Assembly (NCBI GenBank): GCA_029204225.1 | Contig: CM055109.1 | Location: 18,035,590-18,099,589 of the forward strand | Reading direction: 5' to 3' | Length of the DNA: 64,000 bases | Source: Diphasiastrum complanatum | Taxonomy: Eukaryota; Streptophyta; Lycopodiopsida; Lycopodiales; Lycopodiaceae | Shown here: one piece after another, positions 42,638-52,620 of the stretch | How positions within the stretch are numbered: position 1 is the stretch's first letter | How the letters are laid out: every line of letters starts with the position of its first letter | Translations under genes and position numbers: made by a program | The notes under the pieces: model-generated | Told to the model about the DNA's origin: nothing | The model's input: the letters and a program-made list of their open reading frames with translations, nothing else | Databases searched by the model: none

Positions 42638-44064
42638 TCAACAAACTTTAAGTACAGAAAGCTTTGATCTAAACTTATCAAACTTTTCTTCAACAAGTGG
42701 CTTAGTGAAAATATCAGCTAGTTGTTCTTCTGTGCTACAATGAACAACATGAATTTCACGACTCAACAGCCTCTCACGTATAAAGTGATACTGAATCTCA
42801 ATGTGTTTAGTTCTCGCATGGAACACTGGATTCTTTGCTAGTTGAATGCCACTATGACTGTCGCCATGTAATGTCGTGGGATTTTTCTGTCTCATGCCAA
42901 CTTCTTCCAAGATTTGTCTCAACCATATAGCTTCTTGTGCTGCACTACACATTGCCTTATACTCTGCTTCTGTGGTGGATAGAGCAATTGTACTTTGCTT
43001 CTTACTAGACCAGGAAAAGCAACTACCACAAAACTGGAATACATACCCTGTGGTGGATCTACGATCATCATAGTCATCTCCCCAATTCGCATCCACATAG
43101 CCACACAGCTCAGGTAAACCATCATGCTTCCCGTAAATCAAGCCATACTCTGAAGTGCCTTTCACATAACGCAAAATGCGTTTAGTCGCCTTTCGTTGTG
43201 TTTTCGCAGGTGCTGCCATAAACTGACTTACAATGCCAACAACATAGCATATATCTGGTCTAGTCGTGGTAAGGTAAATCAAGCTCCCTACTAACTGCCT
43301 ATACAACATAACATCAAATGACTGTGACTCATCAAGCTTAGGAAGCTTTTTACCTGGTTCAATAGGAGTAGTCACTGGTTTGCAATCCTGCAACCTAAAC
43401 CTGTGCAACAACTCTTTGACATACGTCACCTGTGTTAAACCCACTTCATGTCCTTTTTGCCACACCTCTACTCCAAGGCAATAATGCATCAGGCTGAGAT
43501 CTGTCATCTCAAATTGTTCCATGAGATCTTTCTTGATCATATCTATCATCTCTTGATTATTCCCTATAATAATCAAGTCATCAACATAAAGAGTAATCAA
43601 AGCAACCATACCATCAAAGCATAAGACATATAGATTTGGATCAAAATGTGTTCTCACCATTCCCTTTGAACAAAAGTAGGCATCAGTCCTGCTATACCAT
43701 GCATGTGGTGCCTGTTTAAGACCATAAAGCACTTTCTTCAAGTGACATACTTTATTTTCCTGTCCCTTCGCTGCAAAGCCTTCAGGTTGATCCATGAACA
43801 CCTCTTCTTCTAACTCACCATTTAGAAAAGCAGATTTCACATCCATCTGATGCAAAGTCCAACAAAATGTGAAGCTAAAGCAATAAGTAGATGTAGAGTA
43901 TTCCACTTACATACTGGCGCAAAAGTCTCCTCATAGTCGATGCCTTTACTTTGTGCATACCCTTTGATCACCAATCTTGCCTTGTGCTTTGCTATACTTC
44001 CATCTGCATGGTACTTTGCAACCAATGGGTTTTCTTGCCAACTGGTGGTTCTACTAAGTTCCAT
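42638..44064 (-). pseudogene. C3 reverse transcriptase and RNase H
   Basis: RT begins in one frame (44064-43837: HKARLVIKGYAQSKGIDYEE, TFAPVCKW) and continues in another (43906-42638). Motifs: MDVKSAFLNGELEEEVFM, LKKVLYGLKQAPHAWYS, LITLYVDDLIIIGNNQEM with the catalytic YVDD intact, SLMHYCLGVEVW, YRQLVGSLIYLTTTRPDICY, then RNase H with YVDANWGDD, STTEAEYKAM, HGDSHSGIQLAKNPVFH and ADIFTKPL. 422 codons uninterrupted in the second frame. Only the N-terminal junction is frameshifted. Confidence 0.93.
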
Positions 44065-44588
44065 GTGCTATGCTTAGAAATTGACTCCATCTCCTCTCCC
44101 ATGGCCTTGACCCAAATGTCTTCACCCTTCGCTTCACCATAAGTCGAAGGTTCTTTGCTTTGAATAATGCTAGATAAGAGAGCATAATTTGCTTCATACC
44201 TTTCAGGTTGTGTCTTCTCTCTTGTTGATCTTTGTAGCTCTCCCTGGCTAGATGATCTTGGAAAGTCATCCATGTCGCGACTCTCCAACAATCTCTCAAA
44301 CCACTTAGGGAGCTTCCTGTCAGGCGATCGGCTTCCTGGTGAAAATGTATCCCATGGTACATCCTTCTCCTTGCATTTGTCATCTACAATTTCAATCCTT
44401 CTTGCACCAAAAGGTTTGTCCCTACCTCTCCAACCTGTCTCTTGAGGTTGAGTAGTAGTATCTTGAGACGTATCCTCTTTTTCATCACTTGGAAGGTCAA
44501 TGAATGGATCATCATCAGGTGGTATCCTCACTATACCATCTTTCCCACTGGATGTATCTATTTTTCCAGCATCCTCGTCTTTATACAT
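43992..44588 (-). pseudogene. C3 integrase-RT linker frame
   Basis: Minus-strand frame with an acidic, proline/serine-rich linker and GELQRSTREKTQPERY, then MGEEMESISKHSTWNLVEPP, the segment that precedes RT in copia polyproteins. It overlaps the next frame and is joined to it by a frameshift. Confidence 0.85.
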
Positions 44589-44617
44589 CTTGGATTCATC
44601 AAAGATAACATCACGGC

Positions 44618-45421
44618 TTACATGGATTTGTTTTCCATTGATCTATAGCCCTTCACACGTTCATCATTTCCTAGGAATATACACTTGATAGCTTTTACAT
44701 CAAGTTTACGTCTCTCTTCCTTAGGAACGTATACAAAGGCCTTACATCCAAAGATTCGCAAGTGGTTCACCTTTGGATTCTTCTTCGTGAATGCTTCCTC
44801 AGGTGTTATCTTTGGTATGGCAATGGTAGGACTTCTATTTTGAAGATAGACTGTCATACTGCATGCTTCTGACCAAAAATCTTTTGGTAGTTTCATCTCA
44901 GCTAGCATAGATCTGGCACTTTCCACAATCGTACGATTCTTGTGCTCAGCTACACCATTGAGAGCAGGAGTATGAGCTTGCATAATTTGTCTTTTAATCC
45001 CACATTGATCACAAAGATCATTGAAGTCATTAGACTTGTACTCACCTCCACTATCTGATCTTAGAACTTTGATCTTCCTACCTATTTGATTTTCGACCAA
45101 TGCTTTGAAGCTCTTGAAGTTGTCAAATGCATCTGATTTCTTCTTCAAGAAGTAGATCCACGTCTTACGTGACATATTGTCAATAAAGGTCATGAAATAG
45201 AAGGCTTTACCTAAGGAAATGGTCCTCATAGGCCCGCATAAATCTGTGTGGATTAAATCCAGGATATTCTTTGCCCTTGTAACACCTCCTTTATTGAACT
45301 TCTCTCGATGATGCTTCCCATATACACAAGATTTGCACATCGATTTCAAGTGATCTTCTATGGTAAGCAATCCTGTTACCATCTCCAAGCTTCTCATCAA
45401 ACGGAGGCTTCCCAAGTTCAA
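44618..45421 (-). pseudogene. C3 integrase
   Basis: Zinc-binding remnant CKSCVYGKHHREKF, core with ILDLIHTDLCGPM (first D), VLRSDSGGEYKSNDF (second D) and ALNGVAEHKNRTIVESARSM (catalytic E), then the C-terminal NHLRIFGCKAFVYVP and IKCIFLGNDERVKGY. The D,D,E triad is intact. It is separated from the upstream frame by a frameshift near 45425. Confidence 0.92.
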
Positions 45422-45430
45422 ACTGAGGCA

Positions 45431-46761
45431 TCACAAACTGAGTTGTGGCATAAGAGGCTTACCAAGCCTCCTATGCCACAACTTAATTTGCGTTGGAATG
45501 GACGATACAAGTCCATGTTTTCCCTTGATTGTAGCATTTAGCTTGTACAATTTTGTATTGGGCTCCCTTACTCCATCCGTAGTAACTTTGAACTTTTGGT
45601 TCACATCCTTCACAAAGCAACGATCATGGGCAAATTCTACTTTCAACTTTTGATCAGTAATGACTCCAACAGAAAGTAGATTTTTCTTCAAACCTGGTAT
45701 GTAAAGTACCTCCCTGATCATCTTGCTTTTTCCATCAGGTAGTTGGATTGAAACAATGCCTATCCCCTTGATCTTGCACACCTCACCATTTGCTTGTGAA
45801 ACGGACGTTCCATTATCCAACACTTTCAAACTACTGAACCAATTCTTGTTACCTGTCATGTGTCTTGTGGCTCCCAAGTCAATATACCACGCTTGATCAT
45901 CTTGATTAGATGACAATGCATATATGAAGATACTAGAGTCTTCAATCTCACCCTCATCGACAAGGTTACCTGCTTGCTTTGGTTTCCCCTTGCCTTGTTC
46001 AGCCAAGAATTTGTGACATTCACTCTTCCAATGGCCCTTTTTACCACAATGGAAGCACTTGCCTTTCTTCTTGGTCTTACTGGAAGATCCCTCATCCTCT
46101 TGAGTCTTGGCAAATTGCTGTTTAGACTTCTTCTTGCCCTTGCCCTTGCCTTGTTTTTGGCATGTCGCAAGTGCTTGATCATCAGTATTTTGACGTCTAG
46201 CTTTCACCATTTCTTGTCGTTGCTCTTCCTGCATCAAGATTCCTGTAAGGTCATCAAAGGGTGGCAATCTTTCTCTTGATGCTATTCCACTCAAACATCT
46301 GATAGGGTTCAATGCTGCACAATGCATTGTGCACCAACTTTACATCACGTATGCGCTCACCAATAGAATGCAGTTCATCTCTCATTGTCTTGATTCTGGT
46401 CATGTACGTCTGAATGTGCACTATTCAGCTTTGACTTTAGAAACATGATTCTTGATGGATTTGACGTCTCGAATTGCTCCTTTAGCACATCCCATGCATG
46501 TTTGGGTGTAACAGCATCACAAATGTGGGTAATGATGTGATCCTTCACTGACAAGTTAATGAAGGTCAAAGCTTTCCTCATCTTTTTGTCGAATATTTTG
46601 ATATCTGCTTCATTCGGCGGCCTTCTCTCATCACCTGTGACGACTTCCCACATGTCTTTCTCCATCACTATGTTGTTCATTTTGAATTTCCACACTGCAT
46701 AGTTGGAGATTCCGTCCAATTTGCTACTTTCACTCAAAATGGACTCTCCCATGTTTGCCAT
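45431..46761 (-). pseudogene. C3 gag, nucleocapsid and protease
   Basis: Gag in two frames, 46761-46375 (SKLDGISNYAVWKFKMNNIV, HAWDVLKEQFETSN) and 46327-45431. The second holds a lysine-rich block, the zinc knuckle CFHCGKKGHWKSEC, and protease WYIDLGATRHMTGNKNWFSS, in which the catalytic D-S-G is changed to D-L-G. Pre-integrase motif LWHRRLGKP closes the frame. The protease change alone should block maturation. Confidence 0.9.
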
Positions 46762-47504
46762 TGCAGAATTGCTTGAAACTTCTGCCGTAGGCTAAAAACA
46801 GTATGTGAAGGCCAACAATGATGTCAAAAGTTGAAAATAATGACCTGCACTTTTTCCCTTACCAGGCCACTCATCGCTTTTCCACCAATTTGAAAGCCAA
46901 ATCGACGTCACCTTTCGAAATGCACTCAATCGTCAACTCCCAACAACGTGCCCAGTGGAATGGTGAAATCACTTTTGGCACACTCTGAAAATTTTCTCTG
47001 CTACAATCACTCTGTTTTGCTGTACCGTACTTGCAGGTATAGTCCGGGTGCCCTTTGTTTGGAGATTATAGCCTTTCGTTTGGGTCAAAATGGGCAAAGG
47101 ACCCAAAAATAGAGATTTTCTTTGTTTTTGAACTGTTTCTTCACCTTGAAGAAACTTCACTCTTCATTTGTGAAGGGACCCAAATCCAATTTCAGTATGA
47201 AAATTTCAATGAAGTTGAAGGCCAAAATGCACTTCACTTCTTTAGGGCCCTCTTTAACAACATCTAATGGCTTATAGCAATCCAATGGCCCACAAGAAGT
47301 TCATCTCTTCCATTGATTATCTTCTATTTGGATCCAATGATCTAGATTTATTTTGGGCATTGAACCACATCCCTGGAGCCGTGACACACTTCTATACACG
47401 GAGTTTCCACTTACCTTCACGTCATGCGATCTGTCCGCAACCTCCCTGCTCGCGGCCACCTACTCTCTCTCTTCCCAGCTATGGCTTCCCTCAAGAATCC
47501 TCAA

Positions 47505-47571
<67 letters not shown>

Positions 47572-48088
47572 GGTCGTGGCTGTCCACGACCTCTTTTGAT
47601 CTGGTTCGCACTGCTAGGGCACCCTCCTACAGGCTTTTACAACTTAAAAAATGGATAAGTATAGAGAGAAAACTTCGTTTTTCTGCTTCCAAACCCTAGG
47701 CCAGGGTTTTTCACAACTTTGATCTTGGCTTGCTTTTCACAGCTCTCTGGCTAGCCAAATCAGCTGCTCTAAGGTCGCCCTACCACTGGAAAGATGATGC
47801 TTCAATCCGTTTGTCAAACGGTGTCCGATTGAATGCACACTGATTGCAAACACCAAATGGCCTGCTTCGGAATTTCAAAATTTTGTTTGTTAAGGTTCTA
47901 ATTCAGCCTACAACCTTTGTCTCTGAATCCTCACACAGTCTCAAGCTCACCAAGCTTCTGTGTGCTAAACTCTCTGCACCAGTGTTTCTCCTTCTGTCTT
48001 CAACCCGCCGTAAACCCCGAACTCTCAGAAGACAGTTCTCCTGAAGCTCTCTTCAACGACGATGCTGTAAAGTGTACACTCCCTATAC
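46762..48088 (-). other. C3 leader region with (GA)n
   Basis: 1.3-kb untranslated leader between primer-binding site and gag. It contains a pure (CT)n run at 47508-47568 (GA on the sense strand). No conserved frame recognised. Confidence 0.8.
47508..47568. repeat. (CT)n microsatellite in C3 leader
   Basis: 61-nt CT run. Apparent SLSLSL proteins in this area are translations of it. Confidence 0.95.
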
Positions 48089-48101
48089 GGCTCTGATACC
48101 A

Positions 48102-48375
48102 ACTTAGAATATGCTTTGAACAGGAACATAGATCATGCTACACAATAACACAGACAGAAAACACTCACCACAACAAGCTCACATAACAACTGTATTTCTC
48201 AAAATGAAATTACACTGTACATATGGTTGTTCACTCAGGCAACCCATGCATGACCCAGGTTGTCGTTGGTGGGACACGTGTCCCGTCGACTTGCCTCATG
48301 GCGAGGCCAACTGATTCTTATCAACTGATAGGATCCATAGTACAGTAGCATAGTGATTCTACTTTAATTCTAACT
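48102..48375 (-). repeat. C3 LTR (5' LTR of the minus-strand element)
   Basis: 274 bp from acttagaatatgc to aattctaact, beside the primer-binding site at 48089-48101 and the right GATTG duplication at 48376. Confidence 0.92.
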
Positions 48376-48839
48376 GATTGGGCAGGTTATATTGATGACA
48401 GAAGATCTACCAGTGGTCATACATTCAGTTATGGTACAGCTGCAATTTCATGGAGCAGCAAAAAGCAACCTACAGTAGCCTTATCATCGACGGAAGTTGA
48501 ATATTGAGCACTCAGTAATGTTACACAAGAAGCGGTATGGTTACGAAGATTGCTTGTGGATTTAGGTCAACCACAGGTGGATGCGACTACTATATCTTGC
48601 GATAATCAAAGTTGCATTCACCTTGCCAAAAATCCAGTTTTACATGCTCAAACCAAGCACATCGAAATACACTACCTTTTGTTTGAGAGAAAATTTTTTA
48701 TGGAGCCATTGAGCTTGTTTTTTGTAAATTTGAAGATCAAATGACAAATATTTTTACTAAGTCATTAGGTAGATCTAAATTTGAGAGGTTTTGTACTCTA
48801 TTAGGAATAGAAGAATGTAATTTTATCATTGAGGGAGAG
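48376..48839 (+). pseudogene. C2 RNase H continuation and polypurine tract
   Basis: Resumes exactly where C3 interrupted: [39 protein letters not shown], then a TGA where A is usual, SCDNQSCIHLAKNPVLHAQT and KHIEIHY. The end is frameshifted (MTNIFTKSLGRSKFERF near 48740). A polypurine tract GAGGGAGAG precedes the LTR at 48840. Confidence 0.9.
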
Positions 48840-49090
48840 TGTTAGAAATCAATGATAAACTTCATTGTTACTGTTTACGAGGTACATTAATGTTGACAGA
48901 TGTGACCAGCTGTCATTAGCCGTAGAGTAGTCTATTAGTCTACTCGTAGGTCTTCTCTCTTTATCAATGGTTCAAGGTTTATTTGTACATTTTACATTCA
49001 GTATGATGTTGTTTGTGTGTGTTCTTCTTCCGCCTTCTTGTGGTGAATGCTTATGGTGAATGCTTGATGTTGCATATCTGATTGTTGACA
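48840..49090 (+). repeat. C2 3' LTR
   Basis: 251 bp, TGTTAGAAATC ... ATTGTTGACA, with canonical TG...CA ends. It carries a 13-bp internal duplication (ggtgaatgctt) absent from the 5' LTR. Confidence 0.9.
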
Positions 49091-49849
49091 CAAGGTAGGT
49101 AAATAATCTATGACATGCATAAAAAGTAGTTGGCTTAACATTCAATGTTAGGATTTTCTTTGTCACAACTTGGGAATTCACCCCAAGTACAATCTTTCTA
49201 CGAGAGAGCTAGTATATGTCCATGTTATCTTGCATAATAGTCATCAATTCCTAGGCCTTTATTCTGGGTTGCCCATGCCCAATCATTGCAAAGAGATTTA
49301 AAAAGGGTAATCAGTTCCTTGGCCCATCCTTGATTTTTATAGACTCCTCTGAGTCTTCATTATAGACTTATGAAAAGCCTTCACTGTAGATTTGAAAATG
49401 CCTTCTTAAGGTGCCATTCTTAAGCTTAACAAGATTCATTTTCTTGTTTTGTTCTCCATGCACTTCCTCAAGTACCTGCACAATGTCAAAACATACCATT
49501 TAAATGTTCATCATCATGTTTTCTAAATTCTTAAAATCCTTAGATTCTACTTGTGGAACCTGCACATCGAGAGTAACAAGTTATACAGTCTTCAAATATC
49601 ATTTGAATATGGTGATAACTACTTCACCTTAATGAATACTTTATATATTTAATCAGAAAAAAAAAATTCATTTCATACAAACTTGTGGTGATGGAAGATG
49701 GGATAGCCTTTATTTCTTGGGCATTTGGTCAATACAGATTATAGAATGTAGGGCATGATTCTTTAGTACGCTTCATCCTTTGTCCCTCAAATAAGATATG
49801 ATAATCTCTGATTTTTCCTAGAGAGCGAATGATGAAAAATTGATTTGCT
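49091..49849. other. intergenic, nothing recognised
   Basis: AT-rich sequence between the C2 3' LTR and the L1-like fragment. It may hold the unrecognisable downstream part of that LINE. No frame or repeat supported. Confidence 0.45.
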
Positions 49850-50600
49850 AAACATGATCTATATATTTTTTGCTCTCAGATAAAGAAGTATTCAATTCGA
49901 AAGATTTTTGAACCTTCAATTCTAGCACAATTCCATGTATCAAATATCAATGATATGGGAAAGTAATTAGAGATAACAAATCCTGAATAAATCTTATAAA
50001 AACACTTTTACACAAACTATTTCATCCAATTTATACAAAGGATCCTTCCATGCATGATTTGTTGAGCATTAGTTTGTGTATGGATATCCCTTTTTATATT
50101 TCTAAGTTGAAATTGGCTCACTAACGTATTCCATATTGATAGGTCAGTACCTCTGAGAGGATTAGGACCGAAGTTGAAATCTCCTATAATGACAGCTTAT
50201 CCTGGATTATGAGTAGAAAATCGATAAATCATTCATCTCCCAATTTTGATTGGGGCATAGATGTTGATTGATCGAAAATAGAGATCTCCTCATTGATGAT
50301 TGTCTATAATAATGTATCTTCTTGAACAATCTATGTAAGAACTATGGATATGAAATTTTCGTAGTATAAAAGTAACTATGCTTCCTTTGGTACCATGAGC
50401 ACATGCATCCAATATAATCATGCAAGGCTCTCAAGAATCAAAGAGTAGAATGCTTTTAGAAACCTTGGATTTTAGCTAGTTGTAACCTTACGATGGGTTA
50501 TGGTCAAAAATCATATTAGAAAATCACTGAGGTATTGTGTTCTCATGGGGCAATTTAGCCCTCTGATGTTCCGGGATACAAATTGAAATTATATAAGATA
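49850..50600 (-). pseudogene. decayed L1-like LINE endonuclease
   Basis: The minus strand gives, in order: RNIRGLNCPMRTQYLSDFL (50590-50520, the usual start of L1-type endonuclease), INIYAPIKIG (about 50275), VIIGDFNFGPNPLRGTDLS (about 50195-50135), WNTLVSQFQL and VISNYFPISLIFDTWN (about 49960), in which the catalytic S-D-H is S-N-Y. Stops lie between blocks. No RT recognised toward 49100. Different LINE lineage from the intron array. Confidence 0.8.
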
Positions 50601-50717
50601 GGAGGAGAGGATGGAAGTGTCTTCTGCCATTCCATCAATATTATCTAGGAATAGTCATGCTCATATGGGTAATGGTCATTAATTGGAGCTAAGGCATGAA
50701 AGATATTTGCACGAAAG

Positions 50718-50766
50718 AGAGTGTGTGTATATTGTGTGTGTGTGTGTGTGTGTGCGCGCGCGCGTG
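50718..50766. repeat. (TG)n(CG)n microsatellite
   Basis: Imperfect GT run ending in a CG stretch (gtgtgtgcgcgcgcgcgtgc): a potential Z-DNA-forming purine-pyrimidine alternation. Confidence 0.9.
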
Positions 50767-50769
50767 CAT

Positions 50770-51350
50770 GCTCAACTAGCTTTATTTGTATAATAAGTAC
50801 AATTTAAGTCACATAGTAATCCAAGGAAGACAAGGCTCTAAATGCCCACTTGGACAATAGCTTGGATTCAAGAGTGTGCCTACATGGGGCCCATTCCAAG
50901 TGTTATCTAACTTGACTACCCCAGAGGAGGATTCATGTTTTTTTTTCTTTTTAAAGTGTGCATCACATAGGGAGGGCAAGCCAACTACTCACTAGAAGTA
51001 TTCACAATGTGTGTACAAGGGCCAACTACTATGGTTTGGAGCATAAGCTTCCTAGATGTTTCTTATTTCTCTCAACAAGCTAAGATTCGAGCAGAGGTCT
51101 CTATAACAAGCGACACTTGTATCCAATTAGCTAACCATGGAGATGACAATTGATTTTTCGTTTTGCTAACAATAATACCCAATTAAACTAGCATTATTAA
51201 GTACAATATGCACACTTCAGGTCACATATCTAGGCCAAGCCAAGAAAGAGTACACAAGGCTCCAAATGTCTATCTGCGTAACAATTGGGGTTTAAGCTTG
51301 CACCCACGTGGCCACAATTGCCACCTTATCCAACTTGTATGCACTATCAC
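50770..51350. repeat. two diverged copies of a 150-bp repeat
   Basis: 50773-50905 and 51188-51325 share actagc.tta, ataagtacaat..., aagtcacata, caaggctc.aaatgyc and acatgggg/acgtggcc in the same order. Probably an old transposon-derived repeat; no coding frame. Confidence 0.55.
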
Positions 51351-52030
51351 CATAGCAATTTGCACTTTTTAGCTTTGTTTGATGGAGAGCCTAGTCACCG
51401 ACTATAACAAGGCTTCCAATTTAAAATGACTTTGGCAGGGGGAGGCTTAGAGACCCTGGTGAGGTCAGCTACATGAGCCTTATGTAACCCAAAAAAGTGC
51501 AGAATCCTACTATGATTTGGAATCGGCTCGTCTTGCCACGAGCCGAGCTCAACATACTGGATAATTTCAAAAGGTTCGATGCCGAAGAATCCACAATCTA
51601 CAAATGGAAAGTGTAAGCCTCTATGACCTAACAGTGATATCTTCTCATCACTTATCCTAAAAAGTTTAGGTGAGTAGACCCACGTGTTTATTGTTAACCT
51701 ATCCAAGGATGTGACCACATAGCTGAACAAATATCTCCATCTAGCAACACCCACATCTAAAATAATAATAATAATAACATAGACATATATACCTCTTTTT
51801 TTATTATTTGTTTTATAGTAAAAATAATTGAAAGGAAATTTAGTAATTGTTGTGAGTATTTTTTAGACCCAAATAAAAAAAGGTAGGTGTGGGAAAACTA
51901 GAAAAATAAATAGGTAATAATTATAATTATGTAAAATAGAAATAAAAGAAAAAAATAATAACTAATTAATTAATTAATTAGAAGAAGAGCGAATAAGGGT
52001 TCTCGAATCTCGAGCGAGAGAAAAGAAAAG
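51351..52030. other. upstream intergenic stretch of the DUF1223 gene
   Basis: AT-rich sequence with (ATA)n at about 51758-51778 and a TTAA-rich run at 51963-51980. A 119-codon minus-strand frame (51754-51395) has no recognised similarity and I do not call it a gene. Confidence 0.5.
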
Positions 52031-52033
52031 GGG

Positions 52034-52200
52034 ACAGCTGCCACGTATTTAGTCTCTTCCTCAATAAAAAAAGTGAACCAATAGCAGAAGGCCACGTGGC
52101 CTGGAAAGGGTTAATCCCATAAGTAAAAAGATAATACATACACTTTTGATATAGGTTTTTTTTTGTGGAGGATTAAATAGAAGCCCTAAGAATTAGGGCT
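52034..52200 (+). promoter_or_regulatory. promoter motifs of the DUF1223 gene: G-box, CCAAT
   Basis: A palindromic GCCACGTGGC (G-box core CACGTG, 52093-52098), a second ACGT core (gccacgtatt, 52038) and ACCAATAG (near 52077) lie about 0.5 kb before the start codon. A ttaaatag near 52171 could be a TATA-like element. G-boxes are bound by bZIP and bHLH factors in plants. Assignment as the promoter is inference from position. Confidence 0.55.
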
Positions 52201-52400
52201 CTGAAGCGAAAACGTGGAAGAAATACCGGAACAGAGAGAAATTTTGATTAGTCCACATAAAACTTAGGGCTCCTAGGGCTCCTAGGGCTCCTGATTCTAG
52301 GTCAGCCAAAAAGGTGTCCGTTGGAATATATGACATGTGGCTCTGAGGTATTAGGGTTCTGGGAAATGAAGGAGAAAAATAGGGTTTGGGAAACCCTAAA
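52182..52400 (+). promoter_or_regulatory. telo-box-like motifs in leader of the DUF1223 gene
   Basis: AAACCCTAA at 52391-52399, plus aagccctaagaattagggct (52181-52200) and three gggctccta units (52266-52291). Telo-boxes near the transcription start are common in constitutively expressed plant genes. Confidence 0.5.
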
Positions 52401-52524
52401 TGGATGGAGAAAGAGAAATGGTGATAAGGAGGAGGGAGAGAAGATGGCGAAAGAGAGAGAGAAAATCTTGCGAGCGAGAGCAGAATCTGCATTTGCCATT
52501 GCTGGATTGATTGTTTTGCTGTGA
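52321..52524 (+). CDS. possible 67-codon upstream ORF
   Basis: ATG at 52321 opens a frame MEYMTCGSEVLGFW... to TGA at 52524, about 100 nt before the main start at 52621. Strongly charged middle (KEEGEKMAKEREKILRARAE). If transcription starts before 52321 this would be a uORF that could lower translation of the main frame. It could also be chance. No homolog recognised. Confidence 0.3.
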   Translation: MEYMTCGSEVLGFWEMKEKNRVWETLNGWRKRNGDKEEGEKMAKEREKILRARAESAFAIAGLIVLL

Positions 52525-52620
52525 GAGTTTGATGAGGGATTGGGCTTTGGTTGATCAGATCTAGAAGCGCAGAGCAGAGGCGGTGAATCCCAGAAAGCGC
52601 AGCTTGCTAGAACATGAGAG

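Larger units (their letters stand above)
42308..48375 (-). mobile_element. complete copia element C3 nested in C2
   Basis: 6068-bp LTR retrotransposon with 274-bp LTRs at both ends, a TGGTATCAGAGCC primer-binding site (minus, 48101-48089), gag, protease, integrase, RT, RNase H, and a polypurine tract AAGAGAGAGAG beside the left LTR (42582-42592). Flanked by GATTG duplications. LTR ends are unusual: AGTTAGAAT...ATTCTAAGT instead of TG...CA. LTRs differ at about 25 of 274 sites by hand count, nearly all transitions. Stops and frameshifts in gag and pol make it inactive. Confidence 0.93.

Noticed and set aside
47267-47699. Plus-strand frames ending in SLSLSL inside C3
   Set aside because: Lie antisense in the C3 leader over (CT)n; no independent support.
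51395-51754. 119-codon minus-strand frame upstream of the DUF1223 gene
   Set aside because: No recognised motif, and it lies in a repeat-derived region; insufficient for a gene call.
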